A DNA stretch of 64,000 nucleotides from Haliotis asinina (GCF_037392515.1 NC_090288.1:57707673-57771672), one strand, 5' to 3'; positions 37,201 through 49,116 are shown, counted from the first letter of the stretch. Numbers and translations: made by a program. The notes: generated from the sequence alone by a model not told the origin.

Positions 37201-40200
37201 ATTGTTATCCCCATATCAAGCACTAAAAACCATCACCATGTCTCAGGTATCATATTCATGGTGTTCAACTAATGGGATCGGGTGGTCAGGCTTGCTGACT
37301 CGATTGACACAGGTCATTGGTTCCCAGTTGCGCTGGTCATGCTGTTGATCACTGGATTGTGTGGACCAAACTTGATTATTTACAGACCGATGCCATATGG
37401 TTGGAATATTGCTGAGTGTGGCATAATAATAAACTCACTCACACCCACTCACTTCAACATTGCACTAAGCAGTATTCCAGCTATATGACTAAGGTCTGTA
37501 AGGACTATAGTCTGGACCAGACAAACCAGTGATGGATATCATGAGCATCATTCCACACAATTCGGATATAACTGCCAAATATCAGCTATACCAGTGTGAG
37601 TCTGACAACCAAATCCTGTTAAGACAAGCATATCATTTTCAGGCCATCCATGTGTTCAGTGTTCACCAGTCCTAGACATAAAGGGAGATAAAGGTCTCTG
37701 TACGCAATGGCTGTAGCAGGAAATGTCACAATCTCAGGACACCCAATCAGGGTCACAAATAAAGGTTTAGAAGGTTTCCAAATTAATATTTCATGAAATG
37801 CAAAGCCACCCGCCACCCATATTTCCTACCAGTTTGTATTCTCGACATAAGCCCTCATGACAATATGGACCAAATGAACAAGTGCTGTCATATTAATGTA
37901 CATACCAAGCATAACCATGTACAAGCTGGTATGCCATACAACACACCTTACTGCATTCTTAAGGCCCCACTCTATGTATAACACTCTTAACATGCTCTTG
38001 TATCAGCGCAGTATTTATGGCGGTTATCTGTGAACAGCACAATCAGTTATTCCAACCATGATAATAAATGACATTCACCTGAAGGAATATTTACTTGTTT
38101 ATCTTTATGTCTCCAAAGACAGAAATACTGAAACACTAAAATTCATATTTTCCATTTAATGTTGGATTGATTCAAAATAAAGAACAATTAACATATTTTA
38201 TTGTAGATCTGCAAAAACTATCAATATTTTCTCTGTGTACAACCACTAAAAGAATCATCAAATTTAGTGCAGAACTACTAAATTCTTTATAAGATAACAA
38301 ATCTGCTGTCTAATGGAAACTATGCTTCAGAAAATCTTTTTTTAAAGAAAAAAGAAGTGTTCATAACTCAATAACAATTTGTAACATAGGTATTTTCATA
38401 TATAACATGGAAAAATATATAGGTACTGTGAATTTTGGTAAGTCTGAAAATTTCAAACGGAAAAGAAGTTTACTTTTCTGCACTCGAGGATCAATGCTCT
38501 CAGGATGCTGTACCAAAAGCCGTAGAATCCATTGTCCATTTCAGCCATTTCAAATCATTCCCATGACGATAACCCCTACAATGAGGTCAGCAAGGTTACT
38601 TTATAAATAATGGGACACCAGACAAAAACAGGAAACCATTCCTAAAAAAAACTAACCCAAGATACTAAATACTGAACACTGGGAAAGACATGGGAAGGCC
38701 ATTATACTACCTGACACAGGCTATTGATGGGCGTTGTCAATAAGAAGAATGAGATATGTTCAAGCATACTCAGGAATGTCTGACAATAATCCAAGCAGAA
38801 ACTGGACGAGTGAGTAAATTTCATCAACAAAAGCATTATCTGCTCACACATGCAAACACAATGAACCAACTTACAGGCCATATACACATTATCAGATTTT
38901 CATCCAGACACCTGTGCAGTCAGTTGCAGATAGTGAATGCTACAGGGTAAGGTGTATCCTTGTATTGTTATCAACTTTCTTTTGTGATATATGGAATAAA
39001 CTCTATCACCAATAAAATTATTTCGAAATAGTGAGTGAGTGAGTGAATATGGTTATTTAGCAATAACCATGCAAAATCAGGAATAGGCTTCACACATTGT
39101 ACCCATATGGGGAATTAAACCCCGGCTACTATCAAATTAGTAAATAACATAAAAGTTTGACTGTCTGTTAGTTAAACTATTTTATAGCAATATCTTTGAT
39201 TCAAATATTTGCCGGTAAGTATCTATCAGATATCTTTTTTGGACGCTGGTGAAACAATCCATTGTTTATACTTGATCTCTGATACTTGATCATCAAAAAC
39301 AAAAAAACAAACAACATTTTAATAAAACTCTTTGTCGAATTCCACAAAACATGAAAGAAAATGTCTATTTATTTGTTGGAAGGCTAGTTTGAGATTGCTA
39401 AATCCGACTCAAAGGTTCACATTCATACAAATAAATGTATTATTGATAGCTGAACCAAATAAGTGACCCTAGGCTGTTTTTCTATAGTACAATCCCTGAG
39501 GCCCACTCTACAATTAGCTTACAGTAGAAAGCCTTCCACCCCCTCAAGGCCACAGGTAGTAAGAGGCTAACAATACATATAGTCACACACCTGTGCTAAT
39601 TACAGGTATACCGGTATATTTCATTATCTACCTATTGTTATAAATTATGTAACTGCTATTAATGCCGGTCTGTAGACAGGTGGATTACTGCAAACCTGAT
39701 CACACCTCTAAGAAGTTTTACTCGTTTCAATCCCTTTGATTATGTCAATTCTTTTACATATCTTCAGTATCTTTATAAGGTAATTACCTGTATGTCTGTA
39801 CTACAAGTAATTGAGTAATTCATTAGTAAGGAAGGAAGGATAACTATAGATGAATGAACAACTTCTTCCCAACCCAGCAGATGTACTAGAATATGTATTT
39901 TACTAAGCAAGTGTTATCCCAAAAATAACAGATGCTACATTTGACCCCTTTCTAAATGGCATTGTGTAGTCATTCTTCATTACAGTGAGCAATGTTTTGG
40001 AGAAGGTTCCAACACTGTTATTAAGTAAGTGATGATGATCTTGATAGCAGTGTTAGAACATTCACAAAAGAAATCCCATAGCTGTCACTGTAACACAGAG
40101 GGTGTACATCCGTATATTCTTAGCTTTCCTTGATGCTCTAAACTTCTAAATGCCACTAAGAACTGCAACATGTCATATTTGGAATTTCACTTTCTTAGCA

Positions 40201-43200
40201 GCCTAAGTAAACTTATCCTCAGTACTTTTCGTTACACTCCACCACTGAGTCTAACAAAACCTTATAGGAGGTCGCGTCAGGTAACCTTTGAGATTGACCA
40301 ATCAGAACACAGCTTACCAAATCACAAAAGTGCACATTCGCACATACCTTTTGAACTTTTCATCTCGAAAAGGTTCGTACCCGAACAATTCCGAATGCTA
40401 TTTAGAGTACGATCGCTTCCAGGTGATGCACATGGCGTATGTACAGCCATGACAACGGTGAGTAAACAGTTGCTGAAAATAGTGTTTTTGACAATATTCA
40501 AGGATGTTATCTTGCGGAAATATTAGCTAATGGCAACCATCATTATTGTCAACAGAAACCCAAAGCATATATACTGCAGGTCAAATAACTGTGTCATATG
40601 CTGATTTTTGTTGTGGAGAGATCTGTGTCGGTGACCTGAATATTTTGAAAGTCACTCCGATCCCTAAATAGTAGCCGTTGTATGATTGGTTAAATCTATT
40701 TAATCGTCTCACATTTGATTGGACTGTCATTGGTTGCTCAAAGGTTACCTGACACGACCTTCTACTAGGTTTTGTTAGACTCAGTGGTGGAGTGTAACGA
40801 AATACCCCGAGACAAAGTTTACTTAGACTGACTTTCTTAGTAAAGTACTTTTTTGGTTGAGTCCCATCCGGGATTCGAACCCGCACCCTCAGTCAGGCAC
40901 CTAATCGCAAGCACACAAAGTCGTCCGCCTAGCCCACTCAGCCACCGCGACTTCCACAAAAATGAAAGTCGGACAACTGGTAATCTAGACTGCGTACTTT
41001 GTGTACCCCTCTGATAGGTGTAAATTGGCACAGCTCCCACAGCCTAAAGCTATGAATACACGATGAAATTCAGAAAATGGCAAAATATGTCATATTTGGG
41101 ATGTCACTTTCTTAGTAAAGTACAAAATCAAGTACTGTTTTGGTTGAGTCACATTCGAACTCGCACCCTCAGAGTCCGGCACCTAATTGCCAGCACACAA
41201 AGTCAGCCACCTGTTGTATGCTTATTCCATTTTTCCTGTTTAGATGTAGATGTGTTCTTACAAAAGTTAGTTATCAGGAATTCACACTTTTAGCATGTAG
41301 TCAACCTTAATATTATGCTGAAGTTAAAGATTTAGAGGTTTACAGTCAGACATGGTCCAATTTGAACTTATTTTTATCATGGTCACCATCACTTAACAAA
41401 CCCAAAAGAAGCTACTTCTTTAAATCTTAATTTATCATGACATGAGATGGTGCTATCAAATTTACTTCATTCAGAAATGCAAACATACAAGCATCTTGCT
41501 CCCTTCCCAAAAACACACATAAGACCCTTTTGACAAGAGTAAAAATATGTCACCTTTAAAGACACACATGAATCATACATCTCAGAATAGCTGCAAAGTT
41601 ATAATGCAGCATCATGCAATATTCTGAAACTCTTCTTCTATGCCAATGCTCCATCTATGATTTTAGCCTCTTGACACAAACTGACGTATGAAGTCTGTGA
41701 CCTTGCTAGAATGTTGCTGAAAACAGAATAAAACCCAAATCACTCATGACACAAACAATAAACACAAATGCATGATGACAGTAGCCAATATGACATTTGT
41801 GTCCTTCTCTTCCAGCTGTGTTTATGTTCCTGGCCTGCGTCATCTTCCCCAGTGGCTGGGATCACAAGGAAGTCCGGGGTGTGTGCGGTTCTGCCGCTGA
41901 CGAGTATCGTCTCGGAGAGTGTGGCATCCGTTGGGCATATATTCTTGCCATCCTTGGAATCTTTGATGCAGCGGTCCTAGCTATACTTGCATTCTTCCTC
42001 GCATCCAAGAGGGCAAAGATTGAAATCTATTCCACAACAGGCACAGTCACAAAATGTAAGTATCTATGTCACAAATGTCATTGTTTTTAGTTGCAATATA
42101 ATATGACAAAGTCAGGCTAAATATTCCTGCTCATGAAAAAAAATACGGACCAAAAGCAGCCTCTCATAAGCAATGAAATATAACATGCATAAAGACTGAA
42201 CATACCTTATGTTATAAGGAACAAACATCCCTATAATGTGTAGAAACTGAACACAAAGTTTCATTCATTCACATTTTTTTATTCATATATATTTATACAG
42301 CACTTGTATCCATATCACATGCTCAAAGGCGCTTTGTTTTCCCCTCAATTATTGGATGTCAGTTTCAAATGGCACAATTAGCAATCTCAACTCTCTGGGG
42401 TTCATTTAACTCTTGCAGCCACTAGACAGAGTTCATGTGGCTTTCCCATTCTTACAATGTCCCCATTCATGTACGAGTGTGTGCAGATATACAATTACAA
42501 ATATTTAGTCCAAATCTTTTGCGTGTAAAATTTTCAGTACAATCCTGAATCATGTTAACATTTGTTTGTCTATATGTTGCAGTTTTAAGGTACTTTTTAA
42601 AATTATGCATATCAAAATCTATGCGTCCAAACAATGCGCACAAAATATTTTTTGCGTGGTTTTATTATTTTTTTTGGGGGGGGGGGTGAAAAATGCATGT
42701 TTCTGCGTAAACGCGAACACTGAACATGCCTTATGTTATAAAGATCAAACACCCTTTTAACATATATACTGACTGAAGAATTACACCATATGTAATATAG
42801 ACTATATCCCCAAATATGTTATAACATGTATAGAGACTGAACAAACCTAAGTATGCTATATGCACCAGCCACTCAGATGTAATGTCAGTCAAGTCTGCTG
42901 AAAGACCAACCACTCCTATATAACAAGTTACATTTGGGATAGTACTATCTCAGTAAAGTGCTGATGCTAATACTTCTGTTGGGTTAAGTGACATCCAGGA
43001 TTTGAACCCAAACCCAAGAGTCAGGTACCAAATCACCAGCACACAAAATCAGCCACATGACCCGCTTAGCCAAAACTTTGTGGGAGTCATGGTGACTGAG
43101 CAGGTCTAGGTTTTGAATGACGGATCGTACACCCAACCCAAGAAAAGTACAAAAATACTTTACTGAGAATTTGTGTAATCCCACACATATGTCAATTTTG

Positions 43201-43432
43201 ATCACTTTCTAAATGACATTGTGTATTCACAACCACTCCCAGCCCAGATGTAAAATCAATGATGTCTTTTCCAGCTGAACTGAATGGCTACTCAGGGGAC
43301 ACGCTCTCCAAGCACTCAGTGCCAATCAAGCCCATCGTCACGGTTCCTGAGATGCAACCAGACATTGACCGATACTCGGATTTCTCAAGCAGGACTGGTC
43401 CTCGGCAAGGCAATGGCAACTTCCAGCTTTAA
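31216..43432 (+). CDS. LHFPL3: LHFPL tetraspan subfamily protein, LHFPL3/4-like (3 exons, complete)
   Basis: Members of the lipoma HMGIC fusion partner-like family are four-pass plasma-membrane proteins; vertebrate LHFPL3-5 act as auxiliary partners of receptors and channels (LHFPL4 with GABA-A receptors, LHFPL5 with the hair-cell channel). Exons are 31216-31624, 41816-42055 and 43275-43432, joined by GT-AG introns of 10.2 and 1.2 kb, both phase 1, giving 268 residues. The ATG at 31216 is the first in frame. Membrane segments are roughly 23-45, 97-119, 124-148 and 178-200. The first loop carries PQWIG, SYCYP, CSGTF and SFKATTFF, and the second loop has paired cysteines (GVCGS, GECGIRW). The cytoplasmic tail is about 65 residues. 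AATAAA occurs at 43786 and 44175. Assignment to LHFPL3 rather than 4 or 5 relies partly on its position next to ORC5. Confidence 0.92.
33385..33660 (+). mobile_element. Probable SINE with a 5S rRNA-derived head
   Basis: gtctacagcatac at 33388 and cacttggatgggtgacc near 33431 match the start and the 3' promoter domain of 5S rRNA (GTCTACGGCCATAC; TACTTGGATGGGTGACC), with a shortened middle. The following about 200 bp (catgggtacctgctaggaca, aataatatcacgggta) looks like a SINE body. It is too diverged for a functional 5S gene. Confidence 0.55.
37264..37445 (+). mobile_element. Family 1 SINE-like repeat (plus), half of inverted pair
   Basis: aatgggatcgggtggtcagg to tggcataataataaactcac; 5'-truncated. 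Its tail meets the tail of the opposite copy at 37455-37625. Confidence 0.65.
37455..37625 (-). mobile_element. Family 1 SINE-like repeat (minus), half of inverted pair
   Basis: gcagtattccagctatatga, gtctggaccagacaaaccag and gttaagacaagcat; reverse orientation to 37264-37445, so the pair could fold into a long hairpin in the LHFPL pre-mRNA. Confidence 0.6.
39485..39660. repeat. Dispersed repeat H, copy 1
   Basis: acaatccctgaggcccactc, tacaattagcttacagtaga and acacctgtgctaattacagg recur at 48597-48740 as taatccctcaggtctgccct, tacaattagcttaccataga and acctgtgttcattacagg. Boundaries uncertain. Confidence 0.55.
40165..40955 (-). mobile_element. tRNA-derived SINE (family 3) interrupted by a MITE
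   Basis: On the minus strand the head at 40953-40862 reads gtcgcggtggctgagtgggc ... gcgggttcgaatccc, like a tRNA with a long variable arm (Leu/Ser type) carrying A and B box motifs. The body continues to about 40831, is interrupted by the element 40199-40830, and resumes at 40198-40165. Undisturbed relatives are at 41079-41213 and 42925-43195. The 3' acceptor arm is absent, so it is not a tRNA gene. Confidence 0.7.
40199..40830. mobile_element. Long-TIR MITE (family A, Mutator-like), copy 2, with 10-bp target duplication
   Basis: Ends cagcctaagtaaac and gtttacttagactg are inverted (13 of 14). Related inverted sequence continues inward for about 100 bp (ttcgttacactccaccactg versus cagtggtggagtgtaacgaa). 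The insertion is flanked by actttcttag at 40189-40198 and 40831-40840. Long TIRs plus a 9-11-bp duplication are typical of Mutator-like elements. The 632-bp interior is non-coding. Confidence 0.85.
41079..41213 (-). mobile_element. tRNA-derived SINE (family 3), second copy
   Basis: tgtcatatttgggatgtcac, tcttagtaaagtac, cattcgaactcgcaccctca and gcacacaaagtcagccacct match the element at 40831-40955. It shows the actttcttagtaaag target site uninterrupted. Confidence 0.7.
42275..42445. repeat. Dispersed repeat G, short copy, in LHFPL intron 2
   Basis: tttatacagcacttgtatcc and caactctctggggttcattt correspond to parts of 25150-25740 in the same orientation. Confidence 0.5.
42925..43195. mobile_element. 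Two family 3 SINE pieces in inverted arrangement
   Basis: A minus-strand copy (catttgggatag ... aggatttgaacccaaaccca ... cacacaaaatcagccacatg) is followed by acaaaaatactttactgaga and gtaatccc, which match the same SINE tail on the other strand. It ends about 80 bp before the LHFPL exon 3 acceptor. Confidence 0.55.
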
Positions 43433-45265
43433 AGAAAAGCAGTTGACTGCAGATATAATCTCAGACTAGCCATGGACTGCACAAGTGTCAGATATTGTAC
43501 ATTTCATATGGCACTGATAGCTAGTTTGTTCCGATGTCATCAAAAGGGGATATACAATGGGACGAAAACAAATACCGAACTCACCTATTCCTATTTTGAT
43601 AAAAGGATCCGTTCATGAATACGAAATACAAACATGAATGCAGCCATCTTGAAAGCTGGATATTCCTCCAAATGCTAAACCTTTTGAATAATGTTGTCCC
43701 CATCCTCAAATGACCTTCAAAGGAACTAATGACCATAAGTCTAGGTATGTTTTCCACAGTGCAGTCCTCATTTTGTCAAAATGAAAATAAATGGCGAAAA
43801 TTTGTCTCTTACTCACCAAACAATTTGTTTTGGGAAAAATGGGTAACCCAAACAAATGGTCAAGTCAGTTGGGTTGTTTTTGAAGAGTTGATATTTTTGT
43901 ACATAAAACACGATTAATTAAGGACAGGTGTCCATACACTACAACCTATCTTATCTTGGTACTAAAAATATGTTTAGTTATGTTATTTCCTAGACTTTAT
44001 GAAATGTTAAAACATATCACTGCTTACAAATATAACCTGGCAACATATTTTAACAGCTTCAATATTTTGGTTGAAAACAGACTACAAACAGGTTTCTATA
44101 GAAACCATAGGACATTGTGAGTCACTTTCATTTTCAATGAAATGTGCCTTGAAAACATTATGCAAAAATTCTGAAATAAAATCGATACAATTGTTTGTAG
44201 TCTTTATTCCACAAAAATATATACTGAAACAAATGACCCGATCTACAACAGCATAAACACAACATATTGTACATATTTTTACATGATGTATATAACATTT
44301 ATAAAAAAAATGTTTCAAAATGGTTGTGAATGTTCATAAAATATCATATCTGTGATTTCATGTTCATATATTTGAGAACTTTTTTCTTTTAAGAGGTGTA
44401 AAAAATGAGGTTAAGACATTTGTACAGCTATAACTTTTTATTCTCAAAGATCATGCAGAGTTGTTCCCCCTGACTGAAGTGAAAGCATGTAGGCACTGAT
44501 ACGATCCTGCTGAGGTAGCAGTTCAAGAAAACTTGCTGTGTGTGTAACCACAACGACTGTCAAGTTATTGAAGAGAGAATTAAGCAAGAATCTTTGAACA
44601 GCGTTTAAAACTCCCAAAATTCCAAGACACACACCTGGACTGGTAGTTCTAAAACATTACCAGACCAGATACAAGCTTGTCTCGCCGGATTTCAACATGA
44701 AAAATCAGCATGTATTGTAACATTAAGGCTAAGGTTTAGAAACTAGAAATCTGTTGCATTTTCTGCCTCAAAATCAAGATCAAAGAAATATCTACCAGAT
44801 TTTGAAATTTGACAGTCCAAGATGAAAACAGACTGTTCCTGACAGTTGGGCGGGCAGGATTTTAAACGCTGCTTCAAAAATGCAAAAGAGCAGTGCCATC
44901 TAATCCATGACATGTTATTTATTATATGTTTACAACAAAATCTGTGCCCATGTTAAAAAAGAACATTCAAGAATGAAAAAATACATCTATGAACTAAACT
45001 GATTCATACGTTTTAATAAAATATTTGAAACATTTCATCTATTGTTATTTATCCATTGATCTGGGGCTAGATTTTCAAAGCTCTGTTACTGCTAAGATAA
45101 TCGTAAGAGCCATATGCTAACAATAACTAACAACTATATTTGCACTAAGACAGCTTTGAAAGTCTAGGCCCAGGTTAATACCTGTACAACAATGTTCGAA
45201 CAATCACCCTAGGCCCAGTTTAAACACTAAAGTTAATAAACAGCTTGTTTTTGTTGTTTTGTTTG
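43433..45265. other. LHFPL 3' flank and intergenic DNA
   Basis: 3' UTR candidates end at AATAAA 43786 or 44175. A hairpin at 45061-45172 (ctagattttcaaagctctgt versus agctttgaaagtctagg) is probably a small MITE; a one-sided relative is at 51725-51780. No gene seen. Confidence 0.45.
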
Positions 45266-45412
45266 AGTGAGTTTAGTTTTATACACCTTTTAGCAATATT
45301 CCAGCAATATCAAAGCAGGGAACACCAGGAATGGGTTTCGCACGCTGTACCAATTTGGGGAATCAACCCTTGACCTTTGATGTGGCTTTAACCACTAAGT
45401 TACCCCACCACC
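45266..45412 (-). mobile_element. tRNA-headed SINE (family 2)
   Basis: gagtgagtttagttttatac, gcaatattccagcaatatca, gaatgggtttcgcacgctgt and taaccactaagttacccca. A (gtga)n microsatellite follows at 45436-45490. Confidence 0.7.
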
Positions 45413-45518
45413 CCACAAACACAAACAAGACTACTGTGAGTAAGTGAGTGAGTGAGTGAGTGAGTGAGGGGGCGGGCGAGCGAGTGAGTATAATATATAG
45501 CAGAGAGCACTTATGCTA

Positions 45519-48031
45519 CGAGGGGATGTCAATAAGTTTTGAGCCTTGAGCATTTCTCATACCCAGGTGTCACTGCCTATGGTATGATATTGAACCTTGG
45601 GGTGTAGCTGATGTGATATATAAGTTTTGGTATCCTACTCTCAGAAGTTATTGAACAGCTCACATTGACAGAAAGAATAAAATTGCGTATAGAGCCTTTA
45701 GTTCTTGAAGGAAACTCGGCGAAGAACATTGAAGAAAGGCTTTCAGCAGTTTATGGGAAGTGTTCCCATTCATCTGCTACCATCAAACGATAGGTCAGTG
45801 AATTTAAAGGTCACATGCAACATAAAACACAACTTTGCAGATTCTGATACCTTTCGGTATGCACTTACCGAAACAAATCATAAAAAATGCCAATTCAACC
45901 TATAAAGTTGAAAAAAAAGCCCGCGAACTCGGAGTTCAAACGTTTCACTAAATTCCCCCCAGCGCTGGGGGGAAAACTGGTTTCAATAGCTCTGCTGCGC
46001 TGCGTCCATAACGCATGTGCAGTGAATAGGTTCGCGGAGCTTGAAACAGTATGCATGCCCAGCGTCTGAGGTCGTGAGCAGTAGTCTAATCTTGGTTGTG
46101 TACACAAACAAGTACATAATCTACTTCTTACGTGAAAAACCTTGTTGATTGTGGTAAGCAGTCTCTGTCACAGAGAAAGCTCAGTGTCTGGTTTATTCAC
46201 ACCTATATGTCTGCCTGTCTGTCTGCTAAAGACAACATGCAATACACAGCTTCAATCATTGACCACGTGCAATTTGAACTTAACACCTATCAGACTATAC
46301 GACATAAAGAAAATAAGATGATTTATGACTCATGCACCCGAGTCCCGTGTCTGCCACATTATGTAACTAGGCACGTGTGATACACATGACATGTTTTTAT
46401 GTCTGTGGGTTGCAAACAAACTACATTCATTTTTTTCGGATGACTGGATCTGACGGAAACTGGTGCAAACTCTTGTCAGCTTCAAGTCCTGCTTCGTACT
46501 TGGACGAACGACAGTTTCCAGTTCACCAACTCTGCGGAGATAATTTTTGATTGGATCGAACAAAAATTCAGAGAACATGTATTTTCCAAACCCAACATCT
46601 CTATATACATTCTTCATGGATAACGACTTCTTTTAGTGTATATGATTTTGTTTGACAACAGTATATGAATCCATACTGAAACGACGCATCAACTACACAA
46701 AAAGAAGTTGTTATCCATAAAGAATCTTACTTTCTTGTGACTGGCTATACTTCTAACATGCCCATCAAACAGATCATCTTTCTGTACACACAATGAACCC
46801 TCAGCATATCAGCAAATGAAACAGCCAATCGGAAGCCGTCGTTACACTTGAGTGCATATCCACCCGCTATGACTGGGTTCGGTCTCCCGAGGGCTTCGTT
46901 TCGGGGGAAGTAAGCCCAAGTACAAAATATTGCACCTTTGAATCGCGATTGTACGCTTATAATTTTGTTTATTTGTTTTTTTAAAAGCAGCAATGTATAT
47001 TATATGTCATGAATAAGTGATAAATGTGTTTTAATTATGTTTGATTTTTTGGTTGCATGTGACCTTTAAGCATGGTAGAGAGAGTCTTGAAGATGACCCC
47101 CGTCCAGGTCGCCCAACAACAAGCACTAGCCAAGAAAACATTGACAGAGTGCATAGACTTGTGCTGGAAAATCGTCGAATCACATTCCACGAGTTAGAGG
47201 AGACCACAGGCATTTCACATGGATTCATCGAGACAATTCTTCATGAACATCTCGTCATGTCTAAGGTGTGCAAAAAAGATGGGTGCCAAGAATGCTTACA
47301 GATGAAATGAAGCAAACAAGGGTCACCAGAAGCAACTCCATGCTAACCAGATACGACAAGAATCCAGAAGATTTTCACTTTAGGTTAGTGACCTGTGATG
47401 AAACGTGGATCCACCACTATGATCCTGAGAGTAAACAAGAATCCATGGAATGGAAACACGTCACTTCTCCCAGGACCAAAAAGTTCCAGATCAGTGCAGA
47501 GGGTAATGGCAACAGTCTTCTGTGATAGCAAAGGCGTCATCCACATAGATTACTTACCAAAAGGAAGAACAATGAATGGGGAATATTACGCTAATTGTTG
47601 AGGCAAGTGCGACAGTCAATCAAGGACAAGCGCCGGGGCAAGATCAGACATGGTATTCTTCTACATCAAGACAATGCTCCAGTATACACCTCTCGCATTG
47701 CAGCCGCTGCTGTCCAGGAATGCGGGTCCAAAATCTTGCTGCATCCCCCCTACTCTCCAGACCTGGCACCAAGTGATTACCATCTGTTCCCAAATCTCAA
47801 GAAACACTTGCATGGTCGTAGATTTCAGGATGATAATGAGCTTATTGCTGCTACTGAGGCTTGGTTTGAGGACCAAAATGGCGCCTTCTACAGAGATGGC
47901 ATCAGCGCCTGGCAGAAAAGATTTAACAAGTGTCTTGACTCACAAGGGGACTATGTTGAAAAATAAATGTGGTTCATACCAATATTTTGTGTTTTTCTAT
48001 GCAAGGCTCAAAACTTACTGACATCCCCCCG
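45519..48031 (+). mobile_element. mariner-family transposon, inactivated and split by a MITE
   Basis: Terminal inverted repeats (cgaggggatgtcaataagtt at 45519; complement of cttactgacatccccccg ending 48031) are flanked by TA on both sides. Without the insertion at 45808-47065 the element is about 1.25 kb, the usual mariner length. Transposase pieces are an HTH domain at 45675-45806, its continuation from 47070 (HGRESLEDDPRPGRP), the first catalytic Asp in TCDETWIHHYDP near 47390, HQDNAPVYTS near 47665, and YSPDLAPSDYHLFPNLK near 47750 carrying the last Asp (mariner DD34D). Inactivating changes are an in-frame TAG near 45790, frameshifts near 47275, 47490 and 47595, and the insertion. The polypeptide would end at YVEK (47966). 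Confidence 0.92.
45808..47065. mobile_element. piggyBac-type MITE (family E), copy 2, inside mariner
   Basis: Ends aggtcacatgcaac and gttgcatgtgacct are inverted, and TTAA occurs on both sides (45804-45807 and 47066-47069). Removing the element and one TTAA restores the mariner reading frame across the junction. It is 1258 bp against 759 bp for the copy at 14990-15748. The extra sequence lies mainly near 46320-46770 and includes its own hairpin (ggataacgacttctttt, about 46619, versus aaagaagttgttatcc, about 46701), so another insertion may be nested within it. Confidence 0.88.
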
Positions 48032-48947
48032 TACATCACTACATGGATCAGGCTGAAAGCTAGGGACAAGATAATAACATTAGTACAGTCATTTCAAATC
48101 AGTCCTAAGGACAGGTAAGACTTCTGTCAGACAGTTCAGACCAACCAGTGACTGATTGTATCTATACAATGAGCACGAAACATGTTCACAATGGCATCTT
48201 GTAGTTGTTGCAATATATCTCCTTGTTAACTACTTTGATGTTTCCATTCTATGAAGTGCACCAGGTTGTTCTCAAAACATATTTTTGTTGCAGATAATTT
48301 GTAGCAAATTCATCAACAACCTTGAATATCCAGTTCATGGCATCTCAATGAGTCATGATATACACCTAAGACCCAATCACTGAAAGACCTTTGGTTAGAT
48401 CTTACTGGTAATGTCTGCAATTCATTTGTAATATAGCCCGCTATAGGACCTATGGTAAATCACTGTGTTTGTGCACTATTTTTAAGAGAAACATGAAGAC
48501 AGATATCAATGATGAGTCATTGCCAGTGATACACTACTGAGTGCACAGGTATTATTTTCTCCCATGTCACCATATCCCGACCCATGTTCTTCTTTATCCC
48601 ATAATCCCTCAGGTCTGCCCTACAATTAGCTTACCATAGAATGCTCAAGGTTTCAGTTGAAGTAACAGTGGTTAGCAACAGCTCTAATAAATATATTCAC
48701 CTACCTGTGTTCATTACAGGTAAGGAATGAGTGATCACTGTAGAAGGTAAAATTATCAGTCATACAGAGTGATGGCAAATTATCTGAAACTATCGTTATA
48801 ATTTATATAATACCAAAAGAATAATCCACTGTTTAAGATATTTAGCTTTTATCATTTGTGATACTGATATTCATGACATACAGACAGCACCTGGTGGGGG
48901 ATGTCTCGTGAGAACTTCATCTGCTATATAATACCACTTCTAACAAG

Positions 48948-49116
48948 GGAGTGGTGGAGAGGTAGCTTAGCAGTTTCAAGCATTTGCTTGTCCCATGGAA
49001 GACCAGGGTTTGATTCCCATCATGGGCACAATGTGTTTAGCACATTTCTGGTGTCCCCGTCGTTATATTGCTGGAACATTGCTAAAAGTGGTGTAAAACT
49101 AAACTCACTCACTCTA
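48948..49116 (+). mobile_element. tRNA-headed SINE (family 2), plus strand
   Basis: The clearest sense copy: head gagaggtagcttagcagttt (A box) and cagggtttgattcccatc (B box), body tttctggtgtccccgtcgtt and gctaaaagtggtgtaaaact, tail (actc)n. Confidence 0.75.

Larger units (their letters stand above)
31625..41815 (+). other. LHFPL intron 1, repeat-bearing
   Basis: A 10.2-kb intron with no internal gene. It contains partial SINEs (32012, 34735, 39030), a 5S-headed SINE near 33385, an inverted pair of family 1 SINEs (37264-37625), a fragment of repeat D (35180-35240), a dispersed repeat at 39485-39660 related to 48597-48740, and the nested MITE/SINE at 40165-40955. The stretches between are AT-rich and featureless. 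Confidence 0.6.

Noticed and set aside
40170..40526. 118-codon plus-strand ORF
   Set aside because: It runs across a SINE fragment and into the non-coding MITE, with no conserved domain; not kept in the related copy at 23886-24466.
40862..40953. tRNA gene (Leu/Ser-like) on the minus strand
   Set aside because: A and B boxes are present, but no pairing 3' acceptor arm is seen and sequence continues into a SINE body that recurs elsewhere.
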